Origin: an uncultured Chloroflexus sp.
GTDB taxonomy: Bacteria > Chloroflexota > Chloroflexia > Chloroflexales > Chloroflexaceae
Direction: 5' to 3'
Length of the DNA stretch: 64,000 nt
NCBI RefSeq assembly: GCF_937129525.1
Contig: NZ_CAKZNK010000112.1
Span: 26,236 to 90,235, forward strand
Part shown: piece after piece, positions 44,516 to 53,614 of the stretch
Numbering within the stretch: position 1 is the stretch's first letter
How the letters are laid out: each line of letters begins with the position of its first letter
The notes under the pieces: generated by a model
The model's input: the letters and a program-made list of their open reading frames with translations, nothing else
Told to the model about the DNA's origin: nothing
Databases searched by the model: none
Position numbers and translations under genes: made by a program

Positions 44516-44799
44516 ACGCACAGAAGGAGGGGAGGCTCAGCCTTGACTCGGCCGGTTATATTCGGTTTGATGGCGCGTCGCATGCGCGTCTGAAGCTGAT
44601 GGTCACCGGTGCGCGCTGTGACACCTTCACGCGAAACGCAAACAACGGTGGAACCGACGCCATCACTTGCGCAGTAGCAACTCTACACCCAAACGAATGG
44701 CACGCAGAGGCTCAATCGTGATGATGATATGAATGGTTCCGCTGTTCTAATCACCGATCGGTCATTGGATGCCGTTCCTAACGAATGAGAGGTATTATC

Positions 44800-45873
44800 A
44801 TGCAACAGATCAAATCCTGCCTCCTGCTAGTCCTGACGACCCTGTTCATCCTGTCTGGATGTGGCGCAAACAGCGCGACCAATCCTCCACCCTCCGCTCC
44901 AGCTACTGTATCCGCCCCGTCAGTTCCCGCTGCTGTATCCACCCCGTCGGCGGTTGATACCGCTGTGCCCGCTCAACCAACTGCCGGCGCTGCGCCAACG
45001 CAGGCGCCTGTGGCTACCGGGCCGTTCGATCCGCGAAGCGCCGAGCCATGCGCCATCTTGAACGCCGAATCTGTAGCGGGCATTCTCGGGTTAGCGCTGA
45101 TCACGACCATCCCTCTCAAAGATGGACTTATCCTCACCTGCTCATACGAGTTTGATGGTCAGAAGCGAGTTGATTTTGAGATGGATTTACTTAATCCTGG
45201 TCAAGAGGCGTATGACAAAGTTATCAAATTTCAAGAAGCACTGGGCAACAGTGTCGAACCCGTTGCCCTGGGGGATGTAGCTGCTGTCAGGGACAACAAC
45301 GGCAATCTCGCGCTGTATATGGTGGTCAACGGATGGTACATCGTGTTGTATGGGTATGGCGTCGAACGACAGAAGCTGATTGATATTGGCCAGCTCTTGA
45401 CGGATCGCGTGGTAGCATTCACGCCAACGTCAGCAGGCGCGCTTGTTCCTACGACCGTTCCCCATGCTGGCGCGCTGATAGATATGGAGGTCGTGATCGA
45501 AGCGCCGGAAGAGATAGCCGGTGTCACCAGGTTAGCAGATCTGCAAATTCTTCCCTTATTGGGATTTGCAGTGTGCTCATCCCGAGCCGATACCAATCCG
45601 TATATCGTCGGATTTGTTGCCCGCCCCGACCTTGCCCCGCCTACGCCACTTGTCGAATTCCTCCTTGGCACCAGCGGCGCTCTGACCGTCAATCAACCTG
45701 CTTCAGCAAACCTTTCAATCAGCATCGTTAGCGACACCAATGCGCCGCCGATGGAACAGGAAAGTCGAATGTTCGAGGGAGAAGTGACGATCACGCTGGC
45801 TGAAGACGAGCGATCGGGCACCTTCCAGGGTGGCAGAGTCAAGGGCAGGTGGAAATGCACCTTCAATGATTAG
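44800..45873 (+). CDS. Lipoprotein with DUF3558-like domain
   Basis: The protein is 357 aa from ATG 44800, which has GAGAGG 8 nt upstream. Residues 1-21 are a lipoprotein signal peptide with lipobox LSGC (Cys21). A low-complexity Pro/Ala/Thr/Ser linker follows (residues 25-70). Residues 78-190 contain EPCAILNAESVAGILGLALIT, similar to the PCxLL-adenAxxxLG start of DUF3558-type lipoproteins. The C-terminal 140 residues are a separate beta-rich domain ending GTFQGGRVKGRWKCTF. Expected on the outer face of the cytoplasmic membrane. Function unknown; it sits between two exported proteins on the same strand. Confidence 0.78.
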   Translation: MQQIKSCLLLVLTTLFILSGCGANSATNPPPSAPATVSAPSVPAAVSTPSAVDTAVPAQPTAGAAPTQAPVATGPFDPRSAEPCAILNAESVAGILGLALITTIPLKDGLILTCSYEFDGQKRVDFEMDLLNPGQEAYDKVIKFQEALGNSVEPVALGDVAAVRDNNGNLALYMVVNGWYIVLYGYGVERQKLIDIGQLLTDRVVAFTPTSAGALVPTTVPHAGALIDMEVVIEAPEEIAGVTRLADLQILPLLGFAVCSSRADTNPYIVGFVARPDLAPPTPLVEFLLGTSGALTVNQPASANLSISIVSDTNAPPMEQESRMFEGEVTITLAEDERSGTFQGGRVKGRWKCTFND

Positions 45874-45880
45874 AGCGGGT

Positions 45881-45917
45881 TGGCGCAGCCAGTCATCGCA
45901 CTGCGCTGGCTGCGCCA
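45881..45917 (+). terminator. Hairpin after the lipoprotein gene
   Basis: TGGCGCAGCCAG (45881-45892) pairs perfectly with CTGGCTGCGCCA (45906-45917) around a 13-nt loop, 7 nt after the stop. Confidence 0.65.
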
Positions 45918-45978
45918 GATGTTATGACGCCTGTCGATGCCCGGCTTCGTTTCACAATAATACCTGCTGGAGGTTCCA

Positions 45979-47793
45979 ATGCGCTCCCACCCCTCACTCA
46001 CTATCTCGCACATAATCGCCGTTCAGATCATCAGGCGCCGCTTCATTCTCGCCATCTGCGTTGCCATTATCTGCCTGCTGCTGCCAGGCGTGATCTTGTC
46101 AGCTCAGCGCAGCGCGCCTGACAATCCGATGACACTCCAGCATACGCTGCCCCAGGAGTCATCGCCAATCTCATCGACAACGCTCAGCGCCGTAGACCCC
46201 ACCATGCCCAACGCCGTCTTCTTGCACGTCGCCAGGACAGGCGTCAATATCGCCAGTTATATCACCACCATTGATCATCCGGCCACCAATAACAATGCGA
46301 GCGCATTAGTGTTTGTCACGCCCAATTGGAATCCTGGCAATGTCGGCGGAACGTACAATAATCGCGCTGTCGGTGTCTGGTATGATGGCGGCAAGTGGAA
46401 GATTTTCAATCAGAACATTGAACCAATGCCAGACAATGCGGCATTCAACGTCATGGTTTACCCATCGACTGCGCCAAATGTGTTTATCCACCAGGCAACG
46501 GAGTCGAATATAGTTAATAATCATACCTGTATCAATAGCCCGCTCACAAATAATAAACCGAATGCGCTTCTCTTCATCACGCCCAACTACAGCGCTGGCT
46601 CACTGTACAACCAGCATCCCACCAATGTCTTCTACGTCAGTGGCTTCTGGTGCATCGGCAACCAGAATGGCGAGCCAATGCCGGTCAGTATCGCCTTTAA
46701 TGTTCTGGCGCTCGACGCCAGCGCCAGCGCATTTGTGCATCAGGCTGCAACACCTGTTTTGCAACAAACGGCAATCGATAACCCGCTGACAAACAACAAC
46801 CCATTTCGCTACGTCTTCATCACTCAGAACTTTAATCCAGGCGGTTCCAGTGGCGTTTACAACCCAAACCACGTTGGAATCTACTACTCTGACGGCAAGA
46901 TGCGTATCTTTAACCAAAATATAGCCTCAATGCCGGTCAATGCCGCCTTCAATGTGTTCGTTCCGGTATCGCAAGCGGCAGCCTTCGTTCACGTGGCGAA
47001 CGCAAGTAACATTGAGGAAAACTATACATCAATCAATCAATCGTTGATCAACCACAACCGCCTTGCGATGATCTTCGTCACGCCCAACTGGAATCCGGGC
47101 GGCAGCGCCGGCGTCTACAACGATCATCCAATCGGTGTCTTCTATGACACCCTGACAAATCAATGGGCGATCTTCAACCAAAACCTGGCAACAATGCCGA
47201 ACAATGCGGCATTCAACGTTTTGGCGCCTGAGCCAGGGATCAATGTGTTTTTGCAGAAGGTGACTTCAGCCAATAAATATGTGGATCATGTGACCGTCAT
47301 TGATCATCCTTTAACCAACAATAATCCCAACGCGAAGCTCCTCGTCACGCCAAACTGGAACCCTGTTAACCCTGGCGTTTATAACAATGCCAACATCGGG
47401 GTTGCATATTCCAGCACGCTTTCCAAATGGTATATTTTCAATCAGGGTGTCGAAACGATGCCGCTAGATGCTTCATTCAACGTCATGGTATTGCCGTCTA
47501 CGCCGGAAGCGTTCATTCACACTGCAACTGGAGCCAACACAGCGGCCAATGTCACTACGATAGACAATCCTGCCACCAATGGCAAGCGAGGCATGCTGGT
47601 CTTCATCACCTCGAACTATAACCCCGGCGGCGCCAGCACTGGCATTGATAACAATCGTGCCACTGGTGTTTACTGGTTTGACAACCGCTGGCGCATTTTC
47701 AACCAGAATCCTTTATCGTCTATGCCGACGAACGCTTCATTCAACGTGTACGTGGCGAGCAACACGGTCTTCATACCCTCAGTGCAACGCTAG
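45979..47793 (+). CDS. Exported six-repeat surface protein with C-terminal IPSVQR tail
   Basis: A 604-aa protein; GGAGG lies 5 nt before the ATG. The N-terminus (residues 1-45) has a long charged region and a membrane-type signal (FILAICVAIICLLLPGVILSAQ). Residues 70-595 consist of six tandem repeats of about 83 aa. Each begins FLHVA/FVHQA-type, then TTIDHPxTNNN, an LVFVTPNWNPGG segment, a GVWYDGGKWKIFNQN segment and AAFNV. I associate this with the repeat domain of DUF7452-type proteins. The chain ends TVFIPSVQR, close to the LPLVQR end of the protein at 42179-44515. Likely displayed on the cell surface or released. Confidence 0.85.
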   Translation: MRSHPSLTISHIIAVQIIRRRFILAICVAIICLLLPGVILSAQRSAPDNPMTLQHTLPQESSPISSTTLSAVDPTMPNAVFLHVARTGVNIASYITTIDHPATNNNASALVFVTPNWNPGNVGGTYNNRAVGVWYDGGKWKIFNQNIEPMPDNAAFNVMVYPSTAPNVFIHQATESNIVNNHTCINSPLTNNKPNALLFITPNYSAGSLYNQHPTNVFYVSGFWCIGNQNGEPMPVSIAFNVLALDASASAFVHQAATPVLQQTAIDNPLTNNNPFRYVFITQNFNPGGSSGVYNPNHVGIYYSDGKMRIFNQNIASMPVNAAFNVFVPVSQAAAFVHVANASNIEENYTSINQSLINHNRLAMIFVTPNWNPGGSAGVYNDHPIGVFYDTLTNQWAIFNQNLATMPNNAAFNVLAPEPGINVFLQKVTSANKYVDHVTVIDHPLTNNNPNAKLLVTPNWNPVNPGVYNNANIGVAYSSTLSKWYIFNQGVETMPLDASFNVMVLPSTPEAFIHTATGANTAANVTTIDNPATNGKRGMLVFITSNYNPGGASTGIDNNRATGVYWFDNRWRIFNQNPLSSMPTNASFNVYVASNTVFIPSVQR

Positions 47794-48154
47794 GCCACGA
47801 CCCAACCGATAGGTACCGGCTGGCCAACAGCGCACAGGTTTGCGAATTGGACGTTCGCGCCTGTGCGCTATGCGTTTGCGCTCAGCAGGCAGCGGCGCTG
47901 CATGTCTCGCGAATGGCGCTGCCTTATTGTCTTTAACCTGTACTAGGGGAAACCCCCTAATGCTGGCCTGGGAGTGATCCCCTGACATGTTTCAGGGTAG
48001 CAAGGATAGGCAAAAGCGCGTCGTGATGGTTCAATAGCTTCATCAGTATTGGGTTTTGCCATTGACACATGGAGGTGTGCCCGGCAGCGAAAGATCTCTG
48101 CGTAATGGCATTGTTCGCAATGGCGTTGCATTCGTATGCTCAAGGAGGACTGTA
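47794..48154. other. Intergenic region before the sugar-importer operon
   Basis: About 360 bp. It starts with the hairpin at 47829-47869, then shows no convincing open frame. It must carry the promoter of the chvE operon, but no clear -35/-10 pair was found. Confidence 0.5.
47829..47869 (+). terminator. Hairpin after the six-repeat protein
   Basis: AGCGCACAGG (47829-47838) pairs perfectly with CCTGTGCGCT (47860-47869), with an inner GCGAA/TTCGC stem extending it. It is 36 nt after the stop codon and no T-tract follows. Confidence 0.6.
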
Positions 48155-49309
48155 ATGTCAAAGAAGACCCTGTGGTTTCTGTTGTCGTTGTTGACGGCGT
48201 TGACCTTCGCGCTGAGCGCATGCGGTAGCGGTGGCAGCGCGGGTGGCAACACTGGCGGTAGCGCGGGTGGCAGCGCGGGTGGCAGTAGCCAGCAACTCGC
48301 GGTCGGTATCGTCCTTCCCACTAAAGATGAACCCCGCTGGATTCAGGACGAAACTCGCTTCCGCGAAGCGCTCCAACAGGCTGGTTATCAGGTTGAAATC
48401 CTCTTCAGCCAGGGTTCATCGGCCAAAGAGAAAGAGAACGTTGAGGCGTTGATCGCCAAAGGTATCAAGGTATTGATCATCTGTCCGCACGATGGCACGG
48501 CTGCCGCCGCAGCGGCTGCCGCCGCAAAAGCCGCCGGCGTGAAGGTCATCTCCTACGATCGGCTGATTCGCGAGACCGATGCGGTTGACTATTACGTGAC
48601 CTTCGACAGCATCGCCGTCGGCGCGCAGCAGGCTCAGTATCTGGTCGATAACGCTAGCGGTAGTGGCAATCCACTCTACCTCTATGCCGGCGCTGCCTCT
48701 GACAACAACGCTTTCCTCTTCTTCGAGGGCGCGTGGAAGGTGTTGCAACCCAAGATTGCCGATGGCACTTTTGTGATCAAGAACTCGAGCGAGGCGGTCG
48801 CGTTGCAGAACAAGGCCGATCTCACCCGCGACGAGATGGCCAGGATCATCGGTCAGATTACGACCAACTGGGACTTCAACACCGCCAAGAACCTTGCGGA
48901 AGCGAATCTGACCGCCGCAACTGCCGCCGATAAGGGCACGGTCTACATTCTGGCTCCCAACGATGGCACTGCGCGCGCTATCGCTGATGCCTTCGCCGCC
49001 GACAAAGATGTGACCAAATATTTCGTCACCGGCCAGGATGCCGAAAAGGCGTCGGTGCAGTACATTATCGATGGCCGCCAGTCGATGACGGTGTTCAAGG
49101 ATGTGCGAACGCTGGTAAAAGACGCCATCAGCGCCGCTGTAGCCCTGCTTGAAAACAAGCAGCCTGACTCGCGCGGCTCCTACAACAACGGCAAGATCGA
49201 CGTACCTGCCATTCAATCTCCGGTCGTAACGGTCAGCCGTGATAACGTTCGCGCTGCCCTGATCGACTCCGGTTACTACAGCGCCAGCGACTTCACTAAC
49301 CTGCCGTAA
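48155..49309 (+). CDS. chvE: Multiple-monosaccharide ABC importer, substrate-binding lipoprotein (ChvE type)
   Basis: A 384-aa periplasmic-binding-protein-fold lipoprotein. ATG 48155 has AAGGAGG 8 nt upstream. The signal peptide ends in lipobox LSAC (Cys23), followed by a repetitive Gly/Ser/Ala linker (residues 24-45). The mature part starts LAVGIVLPTKDEPRWIQDETRF, then has VEALIAKGIKVLIICPHDG and VKVISYDRLIRETDAVDYYVTFDS, all typical of ChvE/XylF sugar-binding proteins. It delivers monosaccharides (xylose, glucose, galactose or arabinose are known for the family) to the permease. First gene of chvE-mmsA-mmsB. A hairpin follows the stop, likely raising its level over the downstream genes. Confidence 0.92.
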   Translation: MSKKTLWFLLSLLTALTFALSACGSGGSAGGNTGGSAGGSAGGSSQQLAVGIVLPTKDEPRWIQDETRFREALQQAGYQVEILFSQGSSAKEKENVEALIAKGIKVLIICPHDGTAAAAAAAAAKAAGVKVISYDRLIRETDAVDYYVTFDSIAVGAQQAQYLVDNASGSGNPLYLYAGAASDNNAFLFFEGAWKVLQPKIADGTFVIKNSSEAVALQNKADLTRDEMARIIGQITTNWDFNTAKNLAEANLTAATAADKGTVYILAPNDGTARAIADAFAADKDVTKYFVTGQDAEKASVQYIIDGRQSMTVFKDVRTLVKDAISAAVALLENKQPDSRGSYNNGKIDVPAIQSPVVTVSRDNVRAALIDSGYYSASDFTNLP

Positions 49310-49322
49310 CCCTCGCATGCTC

Positions 49323-49357
49323 AGAGACAGGCCGGGATGCGATCCCGGTCTGTCTCT
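49323..49357 (+). terminator. Intercistronic hairpin between chvE and mmsA
   Basis: A 16-bp stem with one G-T wobble (49323-49338 with 49342-49357) around a GCG loop, 13 nt after the chvE stop. Typical of binding-protein genes, where partial termination or 3'-end protection gives more binding protein than ATPase. Confidence 0.7.
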
Positions 49358-49417
49358 CCCAACCTGCCGTGTGGTATCATTCAGCATCTGGTTTTTCCCA
49401 ATAAGAGGCGGTGTGTA

Positions 49418-50941
49418 ATGGAAACCCCGATCCTGGAGATGCGCCAGATCACCAAGGAGTTTCCTGGAGTGCGCGCGCTCGACAATGTAACGTTCAGCGT
49501 CAAACGCGGCGAGATCCATTGTCTGGTGGGTGAAAATGGCGCAGGCAAGTCAACTCTGATGAAGGTGTTGAGCGGTGTCTATCCGTATGGCACTTACAGC
49601 GGTGAGATTTTGATTGATGGACAGCCGCAACGTTTCAGCGGCATTGCCGATAGCGAACGGGCCGGCATCGGTATCATCTATCAAGAGCTGGCTCTCGTGC
49701 CGGAAATGACCGTGTACGAAAACATCTTTCTCGGTCATGAGATCAATCGCAATGGCTTGATCGACTGGAACGAGACCATTCATCGCGCCGATGCGATGCT
49801 GCGCAAAGTTCGCCTGACAGTGAATCCGGCGACCAAAGTGCGCGATCTCGGAGTAGGCAAACAACAACTGGTTGAAATTGCCAAAGTATTGAGTCGCAAC
49901 GTCAAGATTCTAATCCTCGACGAGCCAACTGCGGCTTTGAATGAAGATGACAGCGAAAATTTGTTGAATCTGTTGCGCGAATTGCGCGATCACGGCGTCA
50001 CCTGCATTCTGATTTCCCACAAATTGAAAGAGGTGTTATCAATTGCCGATACGGTGACCGTGCTCCGCGATGGCAAGACCGTCTGTACCCTCGACGCGCA
50101 TAAGGGTGAGGTGAGCGAGCAGGCCTTGATCCGCAACATGGTTGGGCGCGAAATCACGAACATCTACCCGCCGCGCTCGCATCGGCCCGGCGCTGATCCA
50201 ATGCTGGCCCTGCGTAACTGGACGGTATACGCGCCAGAACTTGGGCGTTATATTTTGCGTGATGTGAACATCGAGGTGCGGCGCGGTGAAATTGTCGGCC
50301 TTGCCGGATTGATGGGCGCTGGCCGCACCGAGCTGGCGCTCAGTATGTTTGGCAATGCGCCGGGCTATCGGATTAGCGGCGAATTGTGGCTGAAGGGTAA
50401 ACAACGCTGGTTTCGGCATCCGCAAGAGGCGATTGCTGCCGGAATGGCCTACGTCTCGGAAGATCGCAAGGCCAAAGGTCTCGTCCTGATTCAGGATGTG
50501 CGGCAGAATATCACGCTGGCCAATCTGCGCGCGCTGGCCCGCAACGGCATTATCGACCGCAACGCCGAGATTCAGGTCGCCGAAGAATACCGTCGTTCGC
50601 TCAACATCAAAACGCCAACCATCGAGCAGCAGGTCGTTAATCTGAGCGGTGGTAACCAGCAAAAAGTGTGCCTGGGGAAGTGGTTGTTCGTCCGGCCTGA
50701 TGTGCTCATTCTCGATGAGCCAACCCGCGGCATCGATGTCGGCGCCAAATACGAAATCTACCAGCTCATGAACCGGCTGGTCGAAGATGGGATGAGCATC
50801 CTCATGATCTCGTCGGAATTGCCAGAAGTGCTGGGGATGAGCGACCGGGTGTATGTCGTGTCAGGCGGACGCATCAAAGGTGAGTTGCCCATTGAAGTGG
50901 CATCTCAGGAAAAGATCATGGAGCTGGCAGTCGATTACTGA
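49418..50941 (+). CDS. mmsA: Multiple-monosaccharide ABC importer, double ATPase (MmsA/GguA/XylG type)
   Basis: A 507-aa protein with two nucleotide-binding domains. The start is ATG 49418 (METPILEMR), with AGAGGCGG upstream. The first domain has Walker A GENGAGKST (Lys44), a weak signature and Walker B ILILDEPTAALN. The second has GLMGAGRTEL in the Walker A position (Lys replaced by Arg, as usual in this family), signature NLSGGNQQKV and Walker B VLILDEPTRGIDVG. It powers sugar uptake through the permease encoded next. The degenerate second Walker A is a family feature, not a defect. Confidence 0.93.
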   Translation: METPILEMRQITKEFPGVRALDNVTFSVKRGEIHCLVGENGAGKSTLMKVLSGVYPYGTYSGEILIDGQPQRFSGIADSERAGIGIIYQELALVPEMTVYENIFLGHEINRNGLIDWNETIHRADAMLRKVRLTVNPATKVRDLGVGKQQLVEIAKVLSRNVKILILDEPTAALNEDDSENLLNLLRELRDHGVTCILISHKLKEVLSIADTVTVLRDGKTVCTLDAHKGEVSEQALIRNMVGREITNIYPPRSHRPGADPMLALRNWTVYAPELGRYILRDVNIEVRRGEIVGLAGLMGAGRTELALSMFGNAPGYRISGELWLKGKQRWFRHPQEAIAAGMAYVSEDRKAKGLVLIQDVRQNITLANLRALARNGIIDRNAEIQVAEEYRRSLNIKTPTIEQQVVNLSGGNQQKVCLGKWLFVRPDVLILDEPTRGIDVGAKYEIYQLMNRLVEDGMSILMISSELPEVLGMSDRVYVVSGGRIKGELPIEVASQEKIMELAVDY

Positions 50942-51055
50942 ATACGCAACGACTGCGCGCGATGCGACAACAACCTGTTGCTCGCAGCAGTATCTGTTCG
51001 TCGGGCACTGTTGCCCTGTTAATGACCCTGTTATCTCAACGGCGCGGAGGAGACA

Positions 51056-52255
51056 ATGGCCACGCAGGCGATGTTCTTGAAAAATTTACAGCGAACATTA
51101 GGGCAGAATATTCGCCAATATGGTATGTTCATCGCCCTGTTCGTCATCATGATCATTTTCTCTATCACCACAAACGGCATCTTCATCTCATCCCGCAACT
51201 TGAGCAACCTGATCAACCAGACCGGCTATATCGCAGTGCTGGCGGTAGGCATGACGCTGGTGATCGTCATCCGCCATATCGATCTTTCCGTCGGATTCCT
51301 GGCCGGCTTTCTCGGCGCCGTGGCCGCGATTGCGCTCCGGTTCTGGGATTTGCCCACTATCGTGGTCGTGCCCATGGTGCTGGTCATGGGTGGGTTGGCC
51401 GGCCTGCTCACGGCATTGCCGGTCGCCGAACTCAAGATTCCGTCGTTCGTCGCCTCGCTGGCAGGCTGGCTGATCTATCGCGGCGCGCTACAACTGGTAA
51501 CTGCCGGCACGGGTACCATCATCATCGAGGACGAAACATTCAATGCGATTGGCAACGGGTTCATTCCTGATCTGCCTGTTACGCTGATCCCAGGCTACCA
51601 TACGCTTACCCTGCTGCTCGGCGCAATTGCGATTGGCGCTTTCATCTTCAGCGAAATTCGCAGCCGCAACAAGAAGCTGGCCTACAACTTCGAAGTATTA
51701 CCCGCCGACATGTTTGCGCTCAAGCTGATCTTCATCTCAACGCTGATCGGCTTGCTGGCCTGGATTATGGCCGGCTACAACGGTCTGTCGTGGACGATGG
51801 TGATTGTGCTGGTCGTGGTAGCGATCTACCACTTCATCACGACCCAGACGGTGCTGGGCCGCCATATCTACGCCGTCGGCGGCAATCCCGAAGCCGCTGA
51901 ATTGAGTGGGATCAGTGTCAAGCGCATTACCTACATCGTCTTCGCCTCGATGGGCATGCTGGCAGCATTGTCCGGCATCTTGTTCGCTTCACGCCTCCGC
52001 TCGGCCACGACTACCGCCGGTACCCTCTTCGAACTCGACGCGATTGCCGCCGCCTACATCGGTGGCGTCTCGGCAGCCGGCGGCGTCGGGAACGTTATCG
52101 GCTCGATCATCGGCGCGCTGGTGTATGTGTCGCTTACGAGCGGTATGAACCTGATGGGCATCGATATTGCCTATCAATACATTGTGCGCGGTCTGGTGCT
52201 GGTCGCGGCGGTAATCTTCGATGTCACTACGCGCCGCCGCGGACGCGCCGGCTAG
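51056..52255 (+). CDS. mmsB: Multiple-monosaccharide ABC importer, permease (MmsB/GguB/XylH type)
   Basis: A 399-aa inner-membrane permease with CGGAGGAGA before the ATG. About ten membrane helices: FIALFVIMIIFSI, GYIAVLAVGMTLVIV, IDLSVGFLAGFLGAVAAIAL and onward. The segments HIDLSVG and GRHIYAVGGNPEAAELSGI are the standard sugar-permease signature and ATPase-contact (EAA-like) region. Length matches MmsB/XylH (about 400 aa) rather than the shorter RbsC. Third gene of the importer operon, which ends at a hairpin terminator. Confidence 0.93.
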   Translation: MATQAMFLKNLQRTLGQNIRQYGMFIALFVIMIIFSITTNGIFISSRNLSNLINQTGYIAVLAVGMTLVIVIRHIDLSVGFLAGFLGAVAAIALRFWDLPTIVVVPMVLVMGGLAGLLTALPVAELKIPSFVASLAGWLIYRGALQLVTAGTGTIIIEDETFNAIGNGFIPDLPVTLIPGYHTLTLLLGAIAIGAFIFSEIRSRNKKLAYNFEVLPADMFALKLIFISTLIGLLAWIMAGYNGLSWTMVIVLVVVAIYHFITTQTVLGRHIYAVGGNPEAAELSGISVKRITYIVFASMGMLAALSGILFASRLRSATTTAGTLFELDAIAAAYIGGVSAAGGVGNVIGSIIGALVYVSLTSGMNLMGIDIAYQYIVRGLVLVAAVIFDVTTRRRGRAG

Positions 52256-52336
52256 ACGCTGACCATTCTCGGGTGAGGCGCGTTAAGAACAACCCGTCAG
52301 CCAGACATTTTGAGCAGTATTTGTTATCATCTCATC

Positions 52337-52364
52337 GCGAGCAGGAGCCAACCCTCCTGCTCGC
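52337..52364 (+). terminator. Rho-independent terminator of the sugar-importer operon
   Basis: GCGAGCAGGAG (52337-52347), loop CCAACC, CTCCTGCTCGC (52354-52364), then AATTTCTCCTT. It lies 82 nt after the mmsB stop. Confidence 0.8.
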
Positions 52365-52496
52365 AATTTCTCCTTGTATCCATCACCTGCCTGATTTGCT
52401 CATCCGCGATTCTTCAGCGATAATAATCCGCATCGCAACCTGATACAGGCAACTTCTGGCCTTCGAGGCATTGCGTCGTATGGTTGAGGATGGGCA

Positions 52497-53555
52497 ATGG
52501 GGATCACCCGCGTCGTGTTGGCCGATGACCATGACGTTGTGCGCGCCGGTCTGCGCACTGCGCTGGCCGGTCTTGCGGATTTCGAGGTGGTCGGCGAGGC
52601 TGCCAACGGGCCGCAATTACTCGCTGCGCTGGCGCAACATCAACCCGATCTGCTGGTTGTGGATGTGGCAATGCCCGAGTTCGACCCGATTGCGACCATT
52701 CGCCATATTCATGCCACCTATCCCGCGCTGAAGATCCTGGTCGTGAGCGCGTATGACGATCAATCGTATGTGATCGGACTGCTGGCTGCCGGTGTCAACG
52801 GCTATCATCTCAAAGATCAACCGCTCAGTGACCTGCAACTGGCCGTGCAACGAATCATGGCCGGCGGTAACTGGATCTCCAGCCCTCTGCTGAGCCGATT
52901 GATCCAGGTTGCGCCACAATTGCGCTCCTCGCCGATCAGTCTCACCCGTCGCCAGCGCGACCTCTTGCGCCTGATCGCGCAAGGCTATGACAACCGCCGC
53001 ATGGCGCAAGAGATGGATCTTAGCGTCAAGACGATTGAAAATCACCTCACAGCCTTGTACCGCGCGCTCAATGTAAGCAGTCGCCTCGAAGCCTATCAGT
53101 TCGTTCTTCATCACCCCGAATTGCTGGCCGAGTCGGGGCATGAAGCGGCGCAAAGCCGCGAGCCAGCTATCGGCGCCACCGTGTTGACCGTCTTGATCAT
53201 CGACGACAACGACCGCTACCGCGCCCAACTCAAGCGCATGGTTGGCAAGGCTTGCGCCGAGGCTCGCCTTTACGAGGCCGAAGATTGTCACGCCGCGATG
53301 AGCCTGCTGCGTCAAGTCACGCCCGATCTGGTCTTCGTTGATGTTATTCTGAATGATGGCGATGGGATCCAATGCCTGCGCCGGATCAAGCAGGTTGCGC
53401 CGGAAACGCGCGTAATCTTGATAAGCGCATATCCCGACCGCGAGTTTCGTCGCCTCGGCTTAGAGGCCGGAGCACTGGTCTTTCTCGATAAGAAAGATCT
53501 CGATGCTGCGACCGTCCGACAAGTGATCGAGGATGGGCTGCGGCGAAAACGGTGA
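52497..53555 (+). CDS. Response regulator with REC-LuxR-REC order
   Basis: A 352-aa protein. Residues 4-122 are a receiver domain (VVLADDHDVVRAGL, phospho-acceptor Asp56 in VVDVAMP, Lys106). Residues 148-208 are a NarL/LuxR helix-turn-helix (TRRQRDLLRLIAQGYDNRRMA, KTIENHLTALYRALN). Residues 229-345 are a second full receiver (VLIIDDNDRYRAQL, Asp282 in VFVDVILNDGDG, Lys332). The usual NarL protein ends after the HTH, so the C-terminal receiver is extra. It is convergent with, and likely phosphorylated by, the ABC-ATPase/histidine-kinase fusion that ends 60 nt away; both are next to the sugar importer. Start supported by GAGG 10 nt upstream. Confidence 0.92.
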   Translation: MGITRVVLADDHDVVRAGLRTALAGLADFEVVGEAANGPQLLAALAQHQPDLLVVDVAMPEFDPIATIRHIHATYPALKILVVSAYDDQSYVIGLLAAGVNGYHLKDQPLSDLQLAVQRIMAGGNWISSPLLSRLIQVAPQLRSSPISLTRRQRDLLRLIAQGYDNRRMAQEMDLSVKTIENHLTALYRALNVSSRLEAYQFVLHHPELLAESGHEAAQSREPAIGATVLTVLIIDDNDRYRAQLKRMVGKACAEARLYEAEDCHAAMSLLRQVTPDLVFVDVILNDGDGIQCLRRIKQVAPETRVILISAYPDREFRRLGLEAGALVFLDKKDLDAATVRQVIEDGLRRKR

Positions 53556-53614
53556 TAACTGCGCCATTTACCGCAATCTTGCGACGCGTCTCCGCCGCAA
53601 CAACGCCCGCTCCA

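Noticed and set aside
48416..49519. Long open frame (367 codons) on the minus strand opposite chvE
   Set aside because: It lies fully under a well-supported gene, lacks a recognisable family or ribosome-binding site, and arises from GC-biased third positions.
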